From the NCBI RefSeq assembly GCF_013408425.1, contig NZ_JACBYV010000001.1, positions 2,232,001 to 2,296,000 of the forward strand: a stretch of 64,000 nucleotides of DNA, in the 5' to 3' direction. Shown in pieces: positions 27,781-36,341 of this stretch (its first letter is position 1; every line of letters begins with the position of its first letter). The position numbers and the translations under genes were made by a program. The DNA is from Pseudomonas flavescens. Its GTDB lineage: Bacteria > Pseudomonadota > Gammaproteobacteria > Pseudomonadales > Pseudomonadaceae. Below the pieces are notes generated by a model. It saw only the letters and a program-made list of their open reading frames with translations. It was not told the origin of the DNA and did no database searches.

Positions 27781-28546
27781 CCAGATCGATGTGCACGTCA
27801 GCGGATCGAGGCGTCGTGGCGTGTTCGCGTTGCTGTTCGAAGAGTTGCTTGAGCGCCTGGCTCAGACGGGTTTCGACACTGGCGTCGATGCGACTGTGCT
27901 CGCTCTCGACCCGACACCCGCCGGGCAGCAGCGCATCGTCTTCGAGAATCCGCCAATTTTCCTCATGGCGGTCGCGCAGCGCTTTGACCAGTTCGAAATC
28001 CTGGGGATTGAGATGAATGCGAATGTTCTCTGCGCCCATGGGCAGCAACTTGAGCGCTTCACGCAGCACCTGGCGGATCTGGCTGGAGTCGCGGCTCAAT
28101 TCGCGCTGGATGACTTCACGGGTGATCTGGCCGACCAGGGTGACCAGCGCCGCTTCGATCTGTTGGTCCTGATCGGCGATCGGCTCGAACAACTGGCTCA
28201 TGACCTGCTCGAGCGCCTTCACCCTGCCGGCAAGCGCCGTGTCGGCTTCTTGCTTGGCCTTGAGTTGGCCGGCGCGGAAACCGTCCTTCTCGCCGGTGGC
28301 GAAGCCTTCGTTGTAGGCGTCCTGGCGAATGGCCTCGAGCTCGTCGAGCGTCAAGGGTTTGACATCCTCGAGGGCGACCTCTTCGCTCTCCTGCACCGGC
28401 AACGCAGCCTCGGCAGCCGGCTCGCTGGTGGGCTGCTCTTCTTCGGGCACATCGACATGCTCGTCGAAGCTTGGCAACGACCAGCGATTGACGCTGCCCA
28501 GGTCCTTGGCGCGAATCAGTTCGCTGACGGGTTCCTTGCCGGCCAT
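27761..28546 (-). CDS. fliH: Flagellar export ATPase regulator FliH
   Basis: 261 residues. N-terminus with the conserved [19 protein letters not shown], which docks to FlhA/FliN. An acidic region and a long helix carrying GXXXG-type steps ([31 protein letters not shown]) follow. The C-terminal domain binds FliI ([44 protein letters not shown]). It overlaps fliI by up to 20 bases and starts three bases after fliG. Confidence 0.93.
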   Translation of the reverse strand: MAGKEPVSELIRAKDLGSVNRWSLPSFDEHVDVPEEEQPTSEPAAEAALPVQESEEVALEDVKPLTLDELEAIRQDAYNEGFATGEKDGFRAGQLKAKQEADTALAGRVKALEQVMSQLFEPIADQDQQIEAALVTLVGQITREVIQRELSRDSSQIRQVLREALKLLPMGAENIRIHLNPQDFELVKALRDRHEENWRILEDDALLPGGCRVESEHSRIDASVETRLSQALKQLFEQQREHATTPRSADVHIDLDDANAP

Positions 28547-28549
28547 GGG

Positions 28550-29572
28550 TTAAACCATCTCCTCGCCGCCCTTGCCACCCAGCACGATTTCACCAGCCTC
28601 GGCCATGCGCCGGGCGATGGTGAGGATTTCCTTCTGAGCGGTCTCGACGTCGCTGACACGCACCGGGCCTTTCGCTTCGAGGTCATCACGCAGCAATTCG
28701 GCGGCACGTTTCGACATGTTCTTGAACACCTTCTCCTTGATCGCCTCGTCCGCGCCCTTGAGCGCCAGCACCAGCACATCGGAAGACACCTCGCGCAACA
28801 GCGCCTGGATGCCGCGGTCATCGACATCGGCCAGGTTGTCGAAGACGAACATCAGGTCTTCGATCTGCGACGACAGGTCTTCGTCGATCTCGCGGATCGA
28901 GTCCATGAGCTGCCCTTCGACCGAGCTGTCGAGGTAGTTCATGATGTCCGCAGCGCGCTTCACGCCGCCCATGGTGGCGCGAGTGGTATTGGAACTGCCG
29001 GAGAACTGCTTCTCGAGGATCAGGTTGAGTTCCTTGAGTGCCGCGGGTTGTACGGTGTTCAACGACGACACGCGCAGGACGATGTCCAGGCGAACCTTGT
29101 GATCGAAATGCGCCAATACTTCGCCAGCCTGATCAGGGTCCAGATAGGCCACCACGATGGCCTGGATCTGCGGATGCTCGTAGCGGATCACATCGGCCAC
29201 GGCACGCGGCTCCATCCACTTCAGGCTGTCCAGTCCGCTGGTGCTGCCACCGAGCAGAATGCGGTCGATCAGGTTGCCGGCCTTGTCTTCGCCAAGGGCC
29301 TGGGTGAGCATCTTGCGGATGTAGCTGTCGGAGCCGACGCCGAGGCTGGTCTGGTCGCCGACGGTTTCGACGAACTCACCCATCACCTGTTCGACCTGCT
29401 CGCGATGAATGTTGCGCATGGCAGCCATCGCCACACCCACCCGCTGGACCTCCTTGGGCCCCAGATGACGAAGTACCTGTGCTGCATCGGTTTCACCGAG
29501 CGACAGCAGAAGAATCGCGGCCTTCTCGACCTTGGTCATCTTGGCAGTGGTACGGTTCTCATTCATCGGCAT
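28550..29572 (-). CDS. fliG: Flagellar motor switch protein FliG
   Basis: 340 residues; an in-frame ATG two codons later is an alternative start. N-domain (KVEKAAILLLSLGETDAAQVLRHLGPKE) binds FliF. The middle domain has the FliM-binding EHPQ motif (RYEHPQIQAIVVAYL). The C-domain carries the torque helix with charged residues (DDRGIQALLREVSSDVLVLALKGAD, NMSKRAAELLRDDLEAKGPVR). Its start overlaps the end of fliF by 14 bases. Confidence 0.96.
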   Translation of the reverse strand: MPMNENRTTAKMTKVEKAAILLLSLGETDAAQVLRHLGPKEVQRVGVAMAAMRNIHREQVEQVMGEFVETVGDQTSLGVGSDSYIRKMLTQALGEDKAGNLIDRILLGGSTSGLDSLKWMEPRAVADVIRYEHPQIQAIVVAYLDPDQAGEVLAHFDHKVRLDIVLRVSSLNTVQPAALKELNLILEKQFSGSSNTTRATMGGVKRAADIMNYLDSSVEGQLMDSIREIDEDLSSQIEDLMFVFDNLADVDDRGIQALLREVSSDVLVLALKGADEAIKEKVFKNMSKRAAELLRDDLEAKGPVRVSDVETAQKEILTIARRMAEAGEIVLGGKGGEEMV

Positions 29573-31364
29573 TGATCCAGTCTTTGACTACCTGGGCGAC
29601 ACGGCCCGGATCTTCGGCGACCAGACTCTTGATCGCATTGAGTTGTGCATCATACCCCTCGCTCGGGCTCGGCAGGAGAATGCTTTGCGGGCCGCCCAGG
29701 CTCACCCGGTCGGACGCCAACTGGCCATCCAGACCACCCATTTCGCCGAGGTCGACATCGCCATCGCGGCCGCCGCCAGCCATGGCCAGCTCCTTGCCCT
29801 TGCCGCCACCGGTGATGTTGTTGAGCACCGGGCGGAGCACGAACCACACCAGCAGGAAGATCAGCAGTGCCGGGAACAGTGACTTGAGCCCGCCCATGGC
29901 CATCAGGAACAGCTCGCTCTGGTACCACGGCACCTCGATCACTTCAGCGGTTTCGCTGCTGAAGGCGGTGTTGATCACGCTGACGCTGTCGCCACGGCTG
30001 GCATCGAAACCAACCGAATCCTGGACCAGCCGAGTGAAGCGCGCCAGGTCGTCGCTGGTCCACGGCACACGGGTGGTTTCGCCGGTAGCCGGGTCGACAC
30101 GCACCTGGTCATCGACCACCACGGCGACGGAAAGCCGGCGCAGGCGACCTTGCTGCTGCTTGGTGTAGCTGACCGAGCGATCGAGTTCGAAGTTGCGGGT
30201 CGACTGATCACGTTTGTCGGCCGGGTACGGCGCCAGCATCGGCTGGCCGGTGGCCGGGTCCATGATCTGCTGACCGTTGGCATCGACCAGCGGCTGGCCG
30301 GGAGCGATCGGCCCAGCGGGCGCGGCGGCACCACCAGCCTGCTGTGGCGCGGCGGCCGGGCCAGGCGGCTGATTGCTCAGCGCACCAGGCACGCCCTGCG
30401 GGCCGCTGCCACTGCTGCGCTGTTCGTTGACCTGCTGCTCGCTGCGCAGCGCCGGCTGATCCGGGTTGAAGGTTTCCGAAGTCGACTCGACGGCGCTGAA
30501 ATCCACGTCTGCCGAGACTTCGGCCTTGTAGCGACCCATGCCGAGCACAGGCTGCAGGATGTTGTGCACGCGCTGGGTGAACAGGCTCTCCATGCGGCGG
30601 CTGTAATCGAACTGCTTGCCGGCCATGCTCAGCTCGGACATTTCCTGCTGATCGGACAGCAGGTTGCCCTTCTGATCGACAACGGTGACCTGGCCCTTGT
30701 CCATTTCCGGCACGCTGCTGGCGACCAGATTGACGATCGCCATCACTTGGCTCGGCTCCAGATTACGGCCCGAATACAGCTCGACCAGTACCGATGCGCT
30801 TGGCTTGCGCTCGTCACGAACGAATACCGAGCTCTTCGGAATTGCCAGGTGCACGCGAGCGGCCTTGACGTTGTTCAGGCTGGAAACCGTGCGCGCCAGC
30901 TCGCCTTCCAGGCCGCGGCGGTAGCGGGTGGCTTCCATGAACTGGCTGGTGCCCAGGCCTTGCTCCTTGTCAAGAATCTCGAAACCGATGCTGGTATCGG
31001 TGGGCGCAACGCCAGCGGAAGCCAGACGAATGCGTGCACGGGCCAGGTCCTCCGACTTGACCAGCAGCGCGCCGGAGTTCGGCTCAATGGTGTAATCGAT
31101 ATTGGCCGTGGTCAGGGTTTCCATCACGCCGCGGGCGTCCATACCGTCGAGGCTGCCGTACAGCGGCTTGTACTCCGGCTGCTGGGACCACAGCACCACG
31201 GCGAAACCGATCGCCACGCTGGCGGCCAGGCCAACCAGCAGGCCTGCCTGACGCAGCACCGGCATATCGGACAGATTTTCCAGAAAGGTCAGCCCGAACA
31301 GCGGCTTTTTCGGCGCGCTGCCAGCGGAAGTGGCGGGTACGGTGGTGGCAAGTGCGTCGGCCAT
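29559..31364 (-). CDS. fliF: Flagellar MS-ring protein FliF
   Basis: 601 residues. Membrane helices at about 40-59 and about 480-505 flank a large periplasmic part with ring-building motifs: YKPLYGSLDGMDARGVMETL, GFEILDKEQGLGTSQFMEATRYRRGLEGELARTV and VHLAIPKSSVFVRDERKPSASV. A Gly/Pro/Gln-rich insert lies at about 320-375. The C-terminus binds FliG (AINAIKSLVAEDPGRVAQVVKDWI-like end). It founds the basal body. Confidence 0.96.
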   Translation of the reverse strand: MADALATTVPATSAGSAPKKPLFGLTFLENLSDMPVLRQAGLLVGLAASVAIGFAVVLWSQQPEYKPLYGSLDGMDARGVMETLTTANIDYTIEPNSGALLVKSEDLARARIRLASAGVAPTDTSIGFEILDKEQGLGTSQFMEATRYRRGLEGELARTVSSLNNVKAARVHLAIPKSSVFVRDERKPSASVLVELYSGRNLEPSQVMAIVNLVASSVPEMDKGQVTVVDQKGNLLSDQQEMSELSMAGKQFDYSRRMESLFTQRVHNILQPVLGMGRYKAEVSADVDFSAVESTSETFNPDQPALRSEQQVNEQRSSGSGPQGVPGALSNQPPGPAAAPQQAGGAAAPAGPIAPGQPLVDANGQQIMDPATGQPMLAPYPADKRDQSTRNFELDRSVSYTKQQQGRLRRLSVAVVVDDQVRVDPATGETTRVPWTSDDLARFTRLVQDSVGFDASRGDSVSVINTAFSSETAEVIEVPWYQSELFLMAMGGLKSLFPALLIFLLVWFVLRPVLNNITGGGKGKELAMAGGGRDGDVDLGEMGGLDGQLASDRVSLGGPQSILLPSPSEGYDAQLNAIKSLVAEDPGRVAQVVKDWINADE

Positions 31365-31380
31365 GATCGGAATTTACCTC

Positions 31381-31710
31381 TTAAACCGGCATTTGCATGA
31401 TGTCTTGATACGCCTGAACCAGCTTGTTGCGCACCTGGGTCATGGCCTGAAAGGAAACACTGGATTTCTGCGAGGCGATCATCACATCGGTCAGGTCGAC
31501 CCCGCTCTGGCCCATCTCGAAGGCCGTGGCCAGCTGACCAGCAGCCTGTTGGGTATCGCTGACCTTGTTCACGGCCTGCCCGAGCATGTCCGAGAAGCTC
31601 GGCGCACCGGCCTCCTGTGCTTCGGCGACTGCCGGTTTGCGAGCCATGGCCTCAGCCTGCATGGAGCGCATTTCCAGCATTAGACGATTGAACGCGACAC
31701 CCTGACTCAT
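31381..31710 (-). CDS. fliE: Flagellar hook-basal body protein FliE
   Basis: 109 residues. The frame is open far upstream, but the ATG at 31710 gives the normal size and sequence ([21 protein letters not shown]). The conserved C-terminus is there: [40 protein letters not shown] in two adjacent helices. FliE joins the MS ring to the rod. It is the first gene of fliEFGHIJ, with a sigma-54 promoter 60 bases upstream. In many pseudomonads fleSR would follow upstream, but here they do not. Confidence 0.95.
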   Translation of the reverse strand: MSQGVAFNRLMLEMRSMQAEAMARKPAVAEAQEAGAPSFSDMLGQAVNKVSDTQQAAGQLATAFEMGQSGVDLTDVMIASQKSSVSFQAMTQVRNKLVQAYQDIMQMPV

Positions 31711-31768
31711 GACCTTTCCTCCACTGACCGCGGTTTTTTGACGCCGCGTGTGCTTTGCAAGGGTGATT

Positions 31769-31783
31769 GCAACAAGGGTGCCA
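31769..31783 (-). promoter_or_regulatory. Sigma-54 promoter of the fliE operon
   Basis: Minus strand TGGCACCCTTGTTGC followed by A: a perfect TGGCAC-N5-TTGC element with exact spacing. The predicted start is about 47 bases before the fliE ATG. In Pseudomonas fliE is activated by FleR with RpoN, which fits. Confidence 0.88.
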
Positions 31784-31907
31784 ACTGCGCGCCTTTGCCC
31801 GGAACATCGTTTTGCTGGCGCCATGGCGCTGCGCAGACGGGTAAAAGCAGGAAGCGAGCCAATCGCGTCTGAACGGCCAAGCATCAATTCTCGTCGGCGT
31901 GCGGCTG

Positions 31908-32199
31908 ACTCGAATCGCGCGCTATGGCCGCTATCGTTTCGCGCCGAGGTCGACGCTCCTACGCGGACGGCGGCTGACGTGGAGTACGCCGCCGCCCGCA
32001 CATTGTAGGAGCCCGCTTGCGGGCGAATCGCGAGGCCAACTCGAATCGCGCGCCATGGCCGCCATCGTTTCGCGCCGAGGTCGACGCGCCTACGCGGCCC
32101 GCGGCTGACGTGGAGTACGCAACCGCCCGCACATTGTAGGAGCCCGCTTGCGGGCGAATCGCGAGGCCAACTCGAATCGCGCGCCATGGCCGCCATCGC
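31908..32199. repeat. 131-bp tandem repeat (two full copies plus a third start)
   Basis: The head ACTCGAATCGCGCG recurs at 31908, 32039 and 32170, exactly 131 bases apart. Each unit has a GTTTCGCGCCGAGGTCGACG block and a REP hairpin of the type TGTAGGAGCCCGCTTGCGGG. The third copy breaks off after about 30 bases. With the fliE promoter and the comEA terminator this accounts for the 558-base gap 31711-32268. No gene is supported there. Confidence 0.88.
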
Positions 32200-32212
32200 T
32201 TACGGCAGCCAC

Positions 32213-32245
32213 GAAAAAGCCGCTCGCCCCAAAGGGCGAGCGGCT
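32213..32245 (-). terminator. Intrinsic terminator after comEA
   Basis: AGCCGCTCGCCC pairs perfectly over 12 bases with GGGCGAGCGGCT around CAAA. On the minus strand the stem is followed by TTTTT. It lies 24 bases past the comEA stop codon. Confidence 0.88.
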
Positions 32246-32268
32246 CCGCTGTTGCTGGCTGGTGAGGG

Positions 32269-32595
32269 TTACTGGCCGACGGTCAGCTTGGCACGGTTGC
32301 GCTCGAGCAACGCCTCGCCGATCCCCTTGACCTCGAGCACTTCGTCGATCGAAGCGAATTCGCCGTTGGCCTCACGGTAGGCAACGATGGCCTGCGCCTT
32401 GACCAGACCGACGCCACTGAGCTCGCGCTGCAGCGTTTCCGCGTCAGCGGTATTGAGGTTGATGGGGTTGAGCTCGGCCACCTGCTGGGCAACCGGTTCG
32501 CTGGCGGGCTTCTTCGCACTTTCGTTGGCACTCGCCAACAGGGAAGCACTGGCAAGTGCGGCGAAAAACAGAGCGTGCAGGGTAGTTTTCATCAT
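32269..32595 (-). CDS. comEA: ComEA-like helix-hairpin-helix DNA-binding protein
   Basis: 108 residues from the ATG at 32595 (an adjacent ATG follows). Signal peptide about MMKTTLHALFFAALASASLLASA. The mature part holds two helix-hairpin-helix motifs: INLNTADAETLQRELSGVGLVKAQAIVAYR and FASIDEVLEVKGIGEALLERNRAKL. Such proteins bind incoming DNA in the periplasm during natural transformation, and are widespread in Pseudomonas. It is a single-gene unit with its own terminator, divergent from the GH17 gene. Confidence 0.88.
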   Translation of the reverse strand: MMKTTLHALFFAALASASLLASANESAKKPASEPVAQQVAELNPINLNTADAETLQRELSGVGLVKAQAIVAYREANGEFASIDEVLEVKGIGEALLERNRAKLTVGQ

Positions 32596-32778
32596 GATCA
32601 ATATCCTTATAGATCCACTCGAATTGAGCGACGCGGGTATTCCTAACGCCGCATCAACAAAATTAGCCAGCCTGCTCCACTTGTCAAATGGGTGAGCTCG
32701 AAAGCACCGTCCGCGCAGCTATCTAAAGCCCCTGCTCGCCGCTAAGATGCGCGTCTCTCTTACCACGCGTGTTCGATC

Positions 32779-34332
32779 ATGCCCGCCATCGCCCGCTTTC
32801 CTCTGCTCCCCTACATCAGCGCCTGCGTCATCGGATTTCTCGCGCTTGGCAGTCTCTGGCAAACCATTGGCAAGCCCGTCGTCCTGGCCGATGCCGCGAC
32901 ACCCACGCACAAGCTGCAGTGCGCGTCCTACACACCATTCGGCAAGGATCAGTCACCGTTCGATCTGCCTCTGCAGATTCATCCGCAGCAGATGGACACC
33001 GACCTGGCCTTGCTCGCCGAGCGCTTCCAGTGCATTCGCACCTACTCGGTCACAGGCCTCGAGGCGCTGCCGGACCTGGCGCGCAAACATGGCCTCAAGC
33101 TGATCACCGGCGCCTGGGTGAGCCGCAACCCGCATGACACGGCCATCGAAATTCAGGGCCTGATCAAGCTGGCCAAGGAAAACCCGGACGTCGTCGAAGC
33201 GGTGATCGTCGGCAACGAAGCGCTGCTGCGCAAGGAAGTCACGGGCGGGCAACTGGTCGAGCTGATCAATCAGGTCAAGGCCGAAATCACCCAGCCCGTG
33301 ACGTATGCCGATGTCTGGGAGTTCTGGCTCAAACACCCCGAAGTGGCGCCGGCAGTGGACTTCATCACCATTCACCTGCTGCCCTACTGGGAAGATGATC
33401 CTGCCGGCATCGACGCGGCTCTGCATGAGGTCACCGAAGTACGCGAGCTGTTCGGCAAGCAGTTCGCGCCCAAGGACATCATGATCGGCGAAACCGGCTG
33501 GCCCAGCGAAGGCCGCCAGCGCGAAACCGCCGTGCCCAGCCGCGTCAACCAGGCCACCTTCATCCGTGGTTTCGTCGCCCTGGCCGAACAGCACGGCTGG
33601 CGCTACAACCTGATCGAAGCCTTCGATCAACCCTGGAAACGCGTCAGCGAAGGTGCCGTCGGCGGCTTCTGGGGGTTGTACGATGCCGACCGTCAGGACA
33701 AGTCGATCCTCGCCGGGCCGGTTTCCAACCTGCCGCACTGGCCTATCTGGCTGGCCATCAGTGGCGCCGTTCTGGCCTTCGGCCTGCTGATTGGCGGGCG
33801 CCCGAGCTCGACCCGCAACGCCGTGCTGCTGCCACTGCTGGCCGCGCTGGGCGCAGCGTGCATCGGGCTATGGGCAGAGTTGTCGTGGGTCACCAGCCGT
33901 TACGTCGGCGAATGGCTGTGGGCCGCTGCCCTGCTCGCGCTCAACGTGCTGGTACTGGCCCATGCGGCGCTGTCGCTGTCCACCGCACAGGGCTGGCGTG
34001 GGCGGGCATTCACCTGGCTGGAGCGTCGTGCAGGCTGGTGGCTGGCGGCAGCCGGCTTCGCCGGCGCGGTGATGATGCTGGCCATGGTCACCGACGCTCG
34101 CTACCGCAGCTTCCCCAGCGCGGCGCTGTTGTTACCGGCGCTGGTCTATCTGCTGCGCCCGGTGGCCGCACCACGTCGGGAAATCGCCCTGCTGGCGGTG
34201 CTGATCGCCGCAGGCGTGATACCGCAACTCTACGAAGAGACGCTGGACAACCTGCAGGCGATTGGCTGGGCCATCACCAGCGTACTGCTGGCGCTCGCGC
34301 TATGGCGAAGCCTGAAACGCTCGAAAGCCTGA
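32779..34332 (+). CDS. GH17 beta-glucanase/transglycosylase with membrane tail
   Basis: 517 residues. One N-terminal membrane anchor (about 10-32) is followed by a GH17 barrel (45-310). The acid/base Glu147 lies in AVIVGNEALLR and the nucleophile Glu238 in IMIGETGWPSEG. The C-terminal 200 residues hold six or seven membrane helices (PIWLAISGAVLAFGLLIGG, WLWAAALLALNVLVLAHAAL and others). Several Pseudomonas GH17 proteins of this build have beta-1,3-glucan branching or elongating transglycosylase activity in published work. The product may be a periplasmic beta-glucan. Often annotated as a beta-(1-6) glucan synthase, a name I would not trust from sequence alone. Confidence 0.85.
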   Translation: MPAIARFPLLPYISACVIGFLALGSLWQTIGKPVVLADAATPTHKLQCASYTPFGKDQSPFDLPLQIHPQQMDTDLALLAERFQCIRTYSVTGLEALPDLARKHGLKLITGAWVSRNPHDTAIEIQGLIKLAKENPDVVEAVIVGNEALLRKEVTGGQLVELINQVKAEITQPVTYADVWEFWLKHPEVAPAVDFITIHLLPYWEDDPAGIDAALHEVTEVRELFGKQFAPKDIMIGETGWPSEGRQRETAVPSRVNQATFIRGFVALAEQHGWRYNLIEAFDQPWKRVSEGAVGGFWGLYDADRQDKSILAGPVSNLPHWPIWLAISGAVLAFGLLIGGRPSSTRNAVLLPLLAALGAACIGLWAELSWVTSRYVGEWLWAAALLALNVLVLAHAALSLSTAQGWRGRAFTWLERRAGWWLAAAGFAGAVMMLAMVTDARYRSFPSAALLLPALVYLLRPVAAPRREIALLAVLIAAGVIPQLYEETLDNLQAIGWAITSVLLALALWRSLKRSKA

Positions 34333-34355
34333 AAGGGCTAGCGCGGCACGGCCTT

Positions 34356-34387
34356 GCCCGGCGTTGCGAATGAGCGCAACGCCGGGC
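34356..34387. terminator. Bidirectional hairpin between convergent genes
   Basis: GCCCGGCGTTGCG and CGCAACGCCGGGC pair perfectly over 13 bases around a six-base loop. It lies between the GH17 gene end and the 124-residue membrane protein end. There is no T-run, so strength comes from the stem. Confidence 0.65.
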
Positions 34388-34391
34388 GGCA

Positions 34392-34766
34392 TCAGCCAAG
34401 GGTCGAAGCAGGCGCGCGTACCAGTCGCAGCAGTGACAGTACCACCGCGAACACCGCCAGGCTCGCGGTATACAGCGCCAGCGCCGGCAAGCCGAGCAGC
34501 AGCCCCGGCACCGCCAGACGCCAGCCCCATGCACCCGGCAGCACGAATGCCAGCACCGCGCAGCCAAGCGCGGCCCAGGCGATGATCCGCAGATGGATCA
34601 TCCAACCCAGCGTGGCACGGACCTGGCAGGCCAGATTGGCCGGATCGTCGACACAGCGACCGACCCACTGATCACCCTCCATGAGCAGGTAACGCAGGCC
34701 ATAGCTGGCGACCACGCACACAACGGCGGTGATCACCAGCACAACGATAGACAGGCGACGGGGCAT
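34392..34766 (-). CDS. Small membrane protein of unknown function
   Basis: 124 residues from the ATG at 34766, preceded by GGAG at seven bases. The open frame goes further upstream but that part lacks coding character. Four hydrophobic segments: LSIVVLVITAVVCVVASYGL, IHLRIIAWAALGCAVLAFVLP, WRLAVPGLLLGLPALALYTA and SLAVFAVVLSLLRLV. A loop has two cysteines (GRCVDDPANLACQVRA) that could form a disulfide if periplasmic. I do not recognise a named family. Confidence 0.75.
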   Translation of the reverse strand: MPRRLSIVVLVITAVVCVVASYGLRYLLMEGDQWVGRCVDDPANLACQVRATLGWMIHLRIIAWAALGCAVLAFVLPGAWGWRLAVPGLLLGLPALALYTASLAVFAVVLSLLRLVRAPASTLG

Positions 34767-35042
34767 GCGGCACTCCAGAGGGGGGTGGAAATGGCGCTCA
34801 GCATAATCGCCCGCCAGACGGATGCAAGCCACAAATGAAGTCGGCGCGCAGCCGCGTGAATCCGCGCTAGCTCGACCTTTCGCGGCAAATCCGGTATCTA
34901 CTGCATTAAGCTGCAAAGCAACGCTAATTTCCCATGGCACTTTGACACATGGGCAGTTGTCCTAGTCATCGCGGCTGATGCCGAAAGCACGGGCAGCCCC
35001 GCCCACCTCTGAAAAGAATGTTCTCTTCCAAAGGGATCTTGT

Positions 35043-36341
35043 ATGTCTTTCATACCCCGCCTCGCTGCTCTGCTCGGCAGTCTGTTGCTCAGCGCCCCAC
35101 TCTGGGCTGCCGACATCGACGCGCAGACCTATGGCTATCCGCTCACCAATCCGTTCGAGGCGACCATCGCCACCACGCCGCCGGAGCTGCGCCCGGAGCT
35201 ACCGAACGACGCGGATATCAATCAGAAGGACTACCAGGTCCGCCTGCGTCCGGAGCGCGAATTCCAGTTGCCGGACAACTTCTGGGCGGTGACCAAGATG
35301 CGCTATCGGCTGGCCGAGCAGAAGGGTCCAGCGCCGCTGATCTTCATCATCGCCGGCACCGGCGCGCATTACTCGAGCAGCACCCCCGAGTACCTGAAGA
35401 AGCTGTTCTACGGCGCGGGCTACCACGTCGTGCAGCTGTCGTCGCCGACCAGCTACGACTTCATGACCTCGGCCTCACGTTTCGCCACACCGGGCATCAG
35501 CCGTGACGATGCCGAGGATCTGTACCGCGCCATGCAGGCAGTGCGTGCCCAGCACCCGCGCCTGGAGGTCACCGACTTCTACCTGACCGGTTACAGCCTC
35601 GGTGCGTTGCACGCCGCATTCGTCAGCCAACTGGACGAAACCCGCCGCAGCTTCAATTTCAAGCGCGTGCTGATGCTCAACCCGCCGGTCAACCTGTACA
35701 CCTCGATCACCAACCTGGATCGTCTGGTACAGACCGAGGTCAAGGGCATCAGCAACCGCACGACCTTCTATGAACTGGTGCTGGGCAAACTGACCCGCTA
35801 CTTCCAGGAGAAGGGTTACGTCGATATCAACGATGCACTGCTCTATGACTTCCAGCAGTCCAAGGAACATCTGACAGACGAACAGATGGCCATGCTGATC
35901 GGCACCTCCTTCCGTTTCTCGGCAGCCGACATCACCTTCACGTCCGACCTGATCAACCGTCGAGGCCTGATCACCCCGGTGGACTATCCGATTGGCGAGG
36001 GCACCAGCCTGACGCCGTTCTTCCGCCGGGCACTGCAATGCGATTTCGACTGCTACATGGCCGAACAGCTGATCCCCATGTGGCGTGCCCGCTATGACGG
36101 CGGCAGCATGACTCAACTGATCAATGAGGTGAGCCTGTACGGGATCGAGGATTACCTGAAGAACAGCCCGAAAATCGCGGTGATGCACAACGCCGATGAC
36201 GTGATTCTCGGCCCGGGTGACCTGGGTTTCCTGCGCCGTACCATGGGCGACCGTCTGACCGTGTACCCGCTCGGCGGCCACTGCGGCAACCTCAATTACC
36301 GCGTCAACAGCAAAGACATGTTGGAGTTCTTCCGTGGCTAA
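35043..36341 (+). CDS. Secreted alpha/beta hydrolase, coupled to mlaA
   Basis: 432 residues with a signal peptide (MSFIPRLAALLGSLLLSAPLWA). The fold looks like an alpha/beta hydrolase: a central strand FIIAGTGAHYSSS (oxyanion side), the nucleophile elbow GYSLGA with Ser185, an acid at Asp385 or Asp386 (HNADDVIL) and His413 (PLGGHCGNL). Three or four cysteines in the mature part (CDFDC, GHC) may pair. The final codons overlap the GTG start of mlaA by eight bases, so the two proteins are made together. A lipid or lipoprotein substrate in the outer membrane is plausible from this link, but untested. Sometimes mislabelled as a protein kinase; no kinase motif is visible. Confidence 0.8.
   Translation: MSFIPRLAALLGSLLLSAPLWAADIDAQTYGYPLTNPFEATIATTPPELRPELPNDADINQKDYQVRLRPEREFQLPDNFWAVTKMRYRLAEQKGPAPLIFIIAGTGAHYSSSTPEYLKKLFYGAGYHVVQLSSPTSYDFMTSASRFATPGISRDDAEDLYRAMQAVRAQHPRLEVTDFYLTGYSLGALHAAFVSQLDETRRSFNFKRVLMLNPPVNLYTSITNLDRLVQTEVKGISNRTTFYELVLGKLTRYFQEKGYVDINDALLYDFQQSKEHLTDEQMAMLIGTSFRFSAADITFTSDLINRRGLITPVDYPIGEGTSLTPFFRRALQCDFDCYMAEQLIPMWRARYDGGSMTQLINEVSLYGIEDYLKNSPKIAVMHNADDVILGPGDLGFLRRTMGDRLTVYPLGGHCGNLNYRVNSKDMLEFFRG

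Noticed and set aside
26098..29575. Long plus-strand open frames opposite fliJ, fliI, fliH and fliG
   Set aside because: Same shadow character; the minus-strand genes have clear motifs over the full length.
31711..32196. N-terminal extension of fliE through the 131-bp repeat
   Set aside because: FliE is about 110 residues and the ATG at 31710 fits; the extension is translated repeat.
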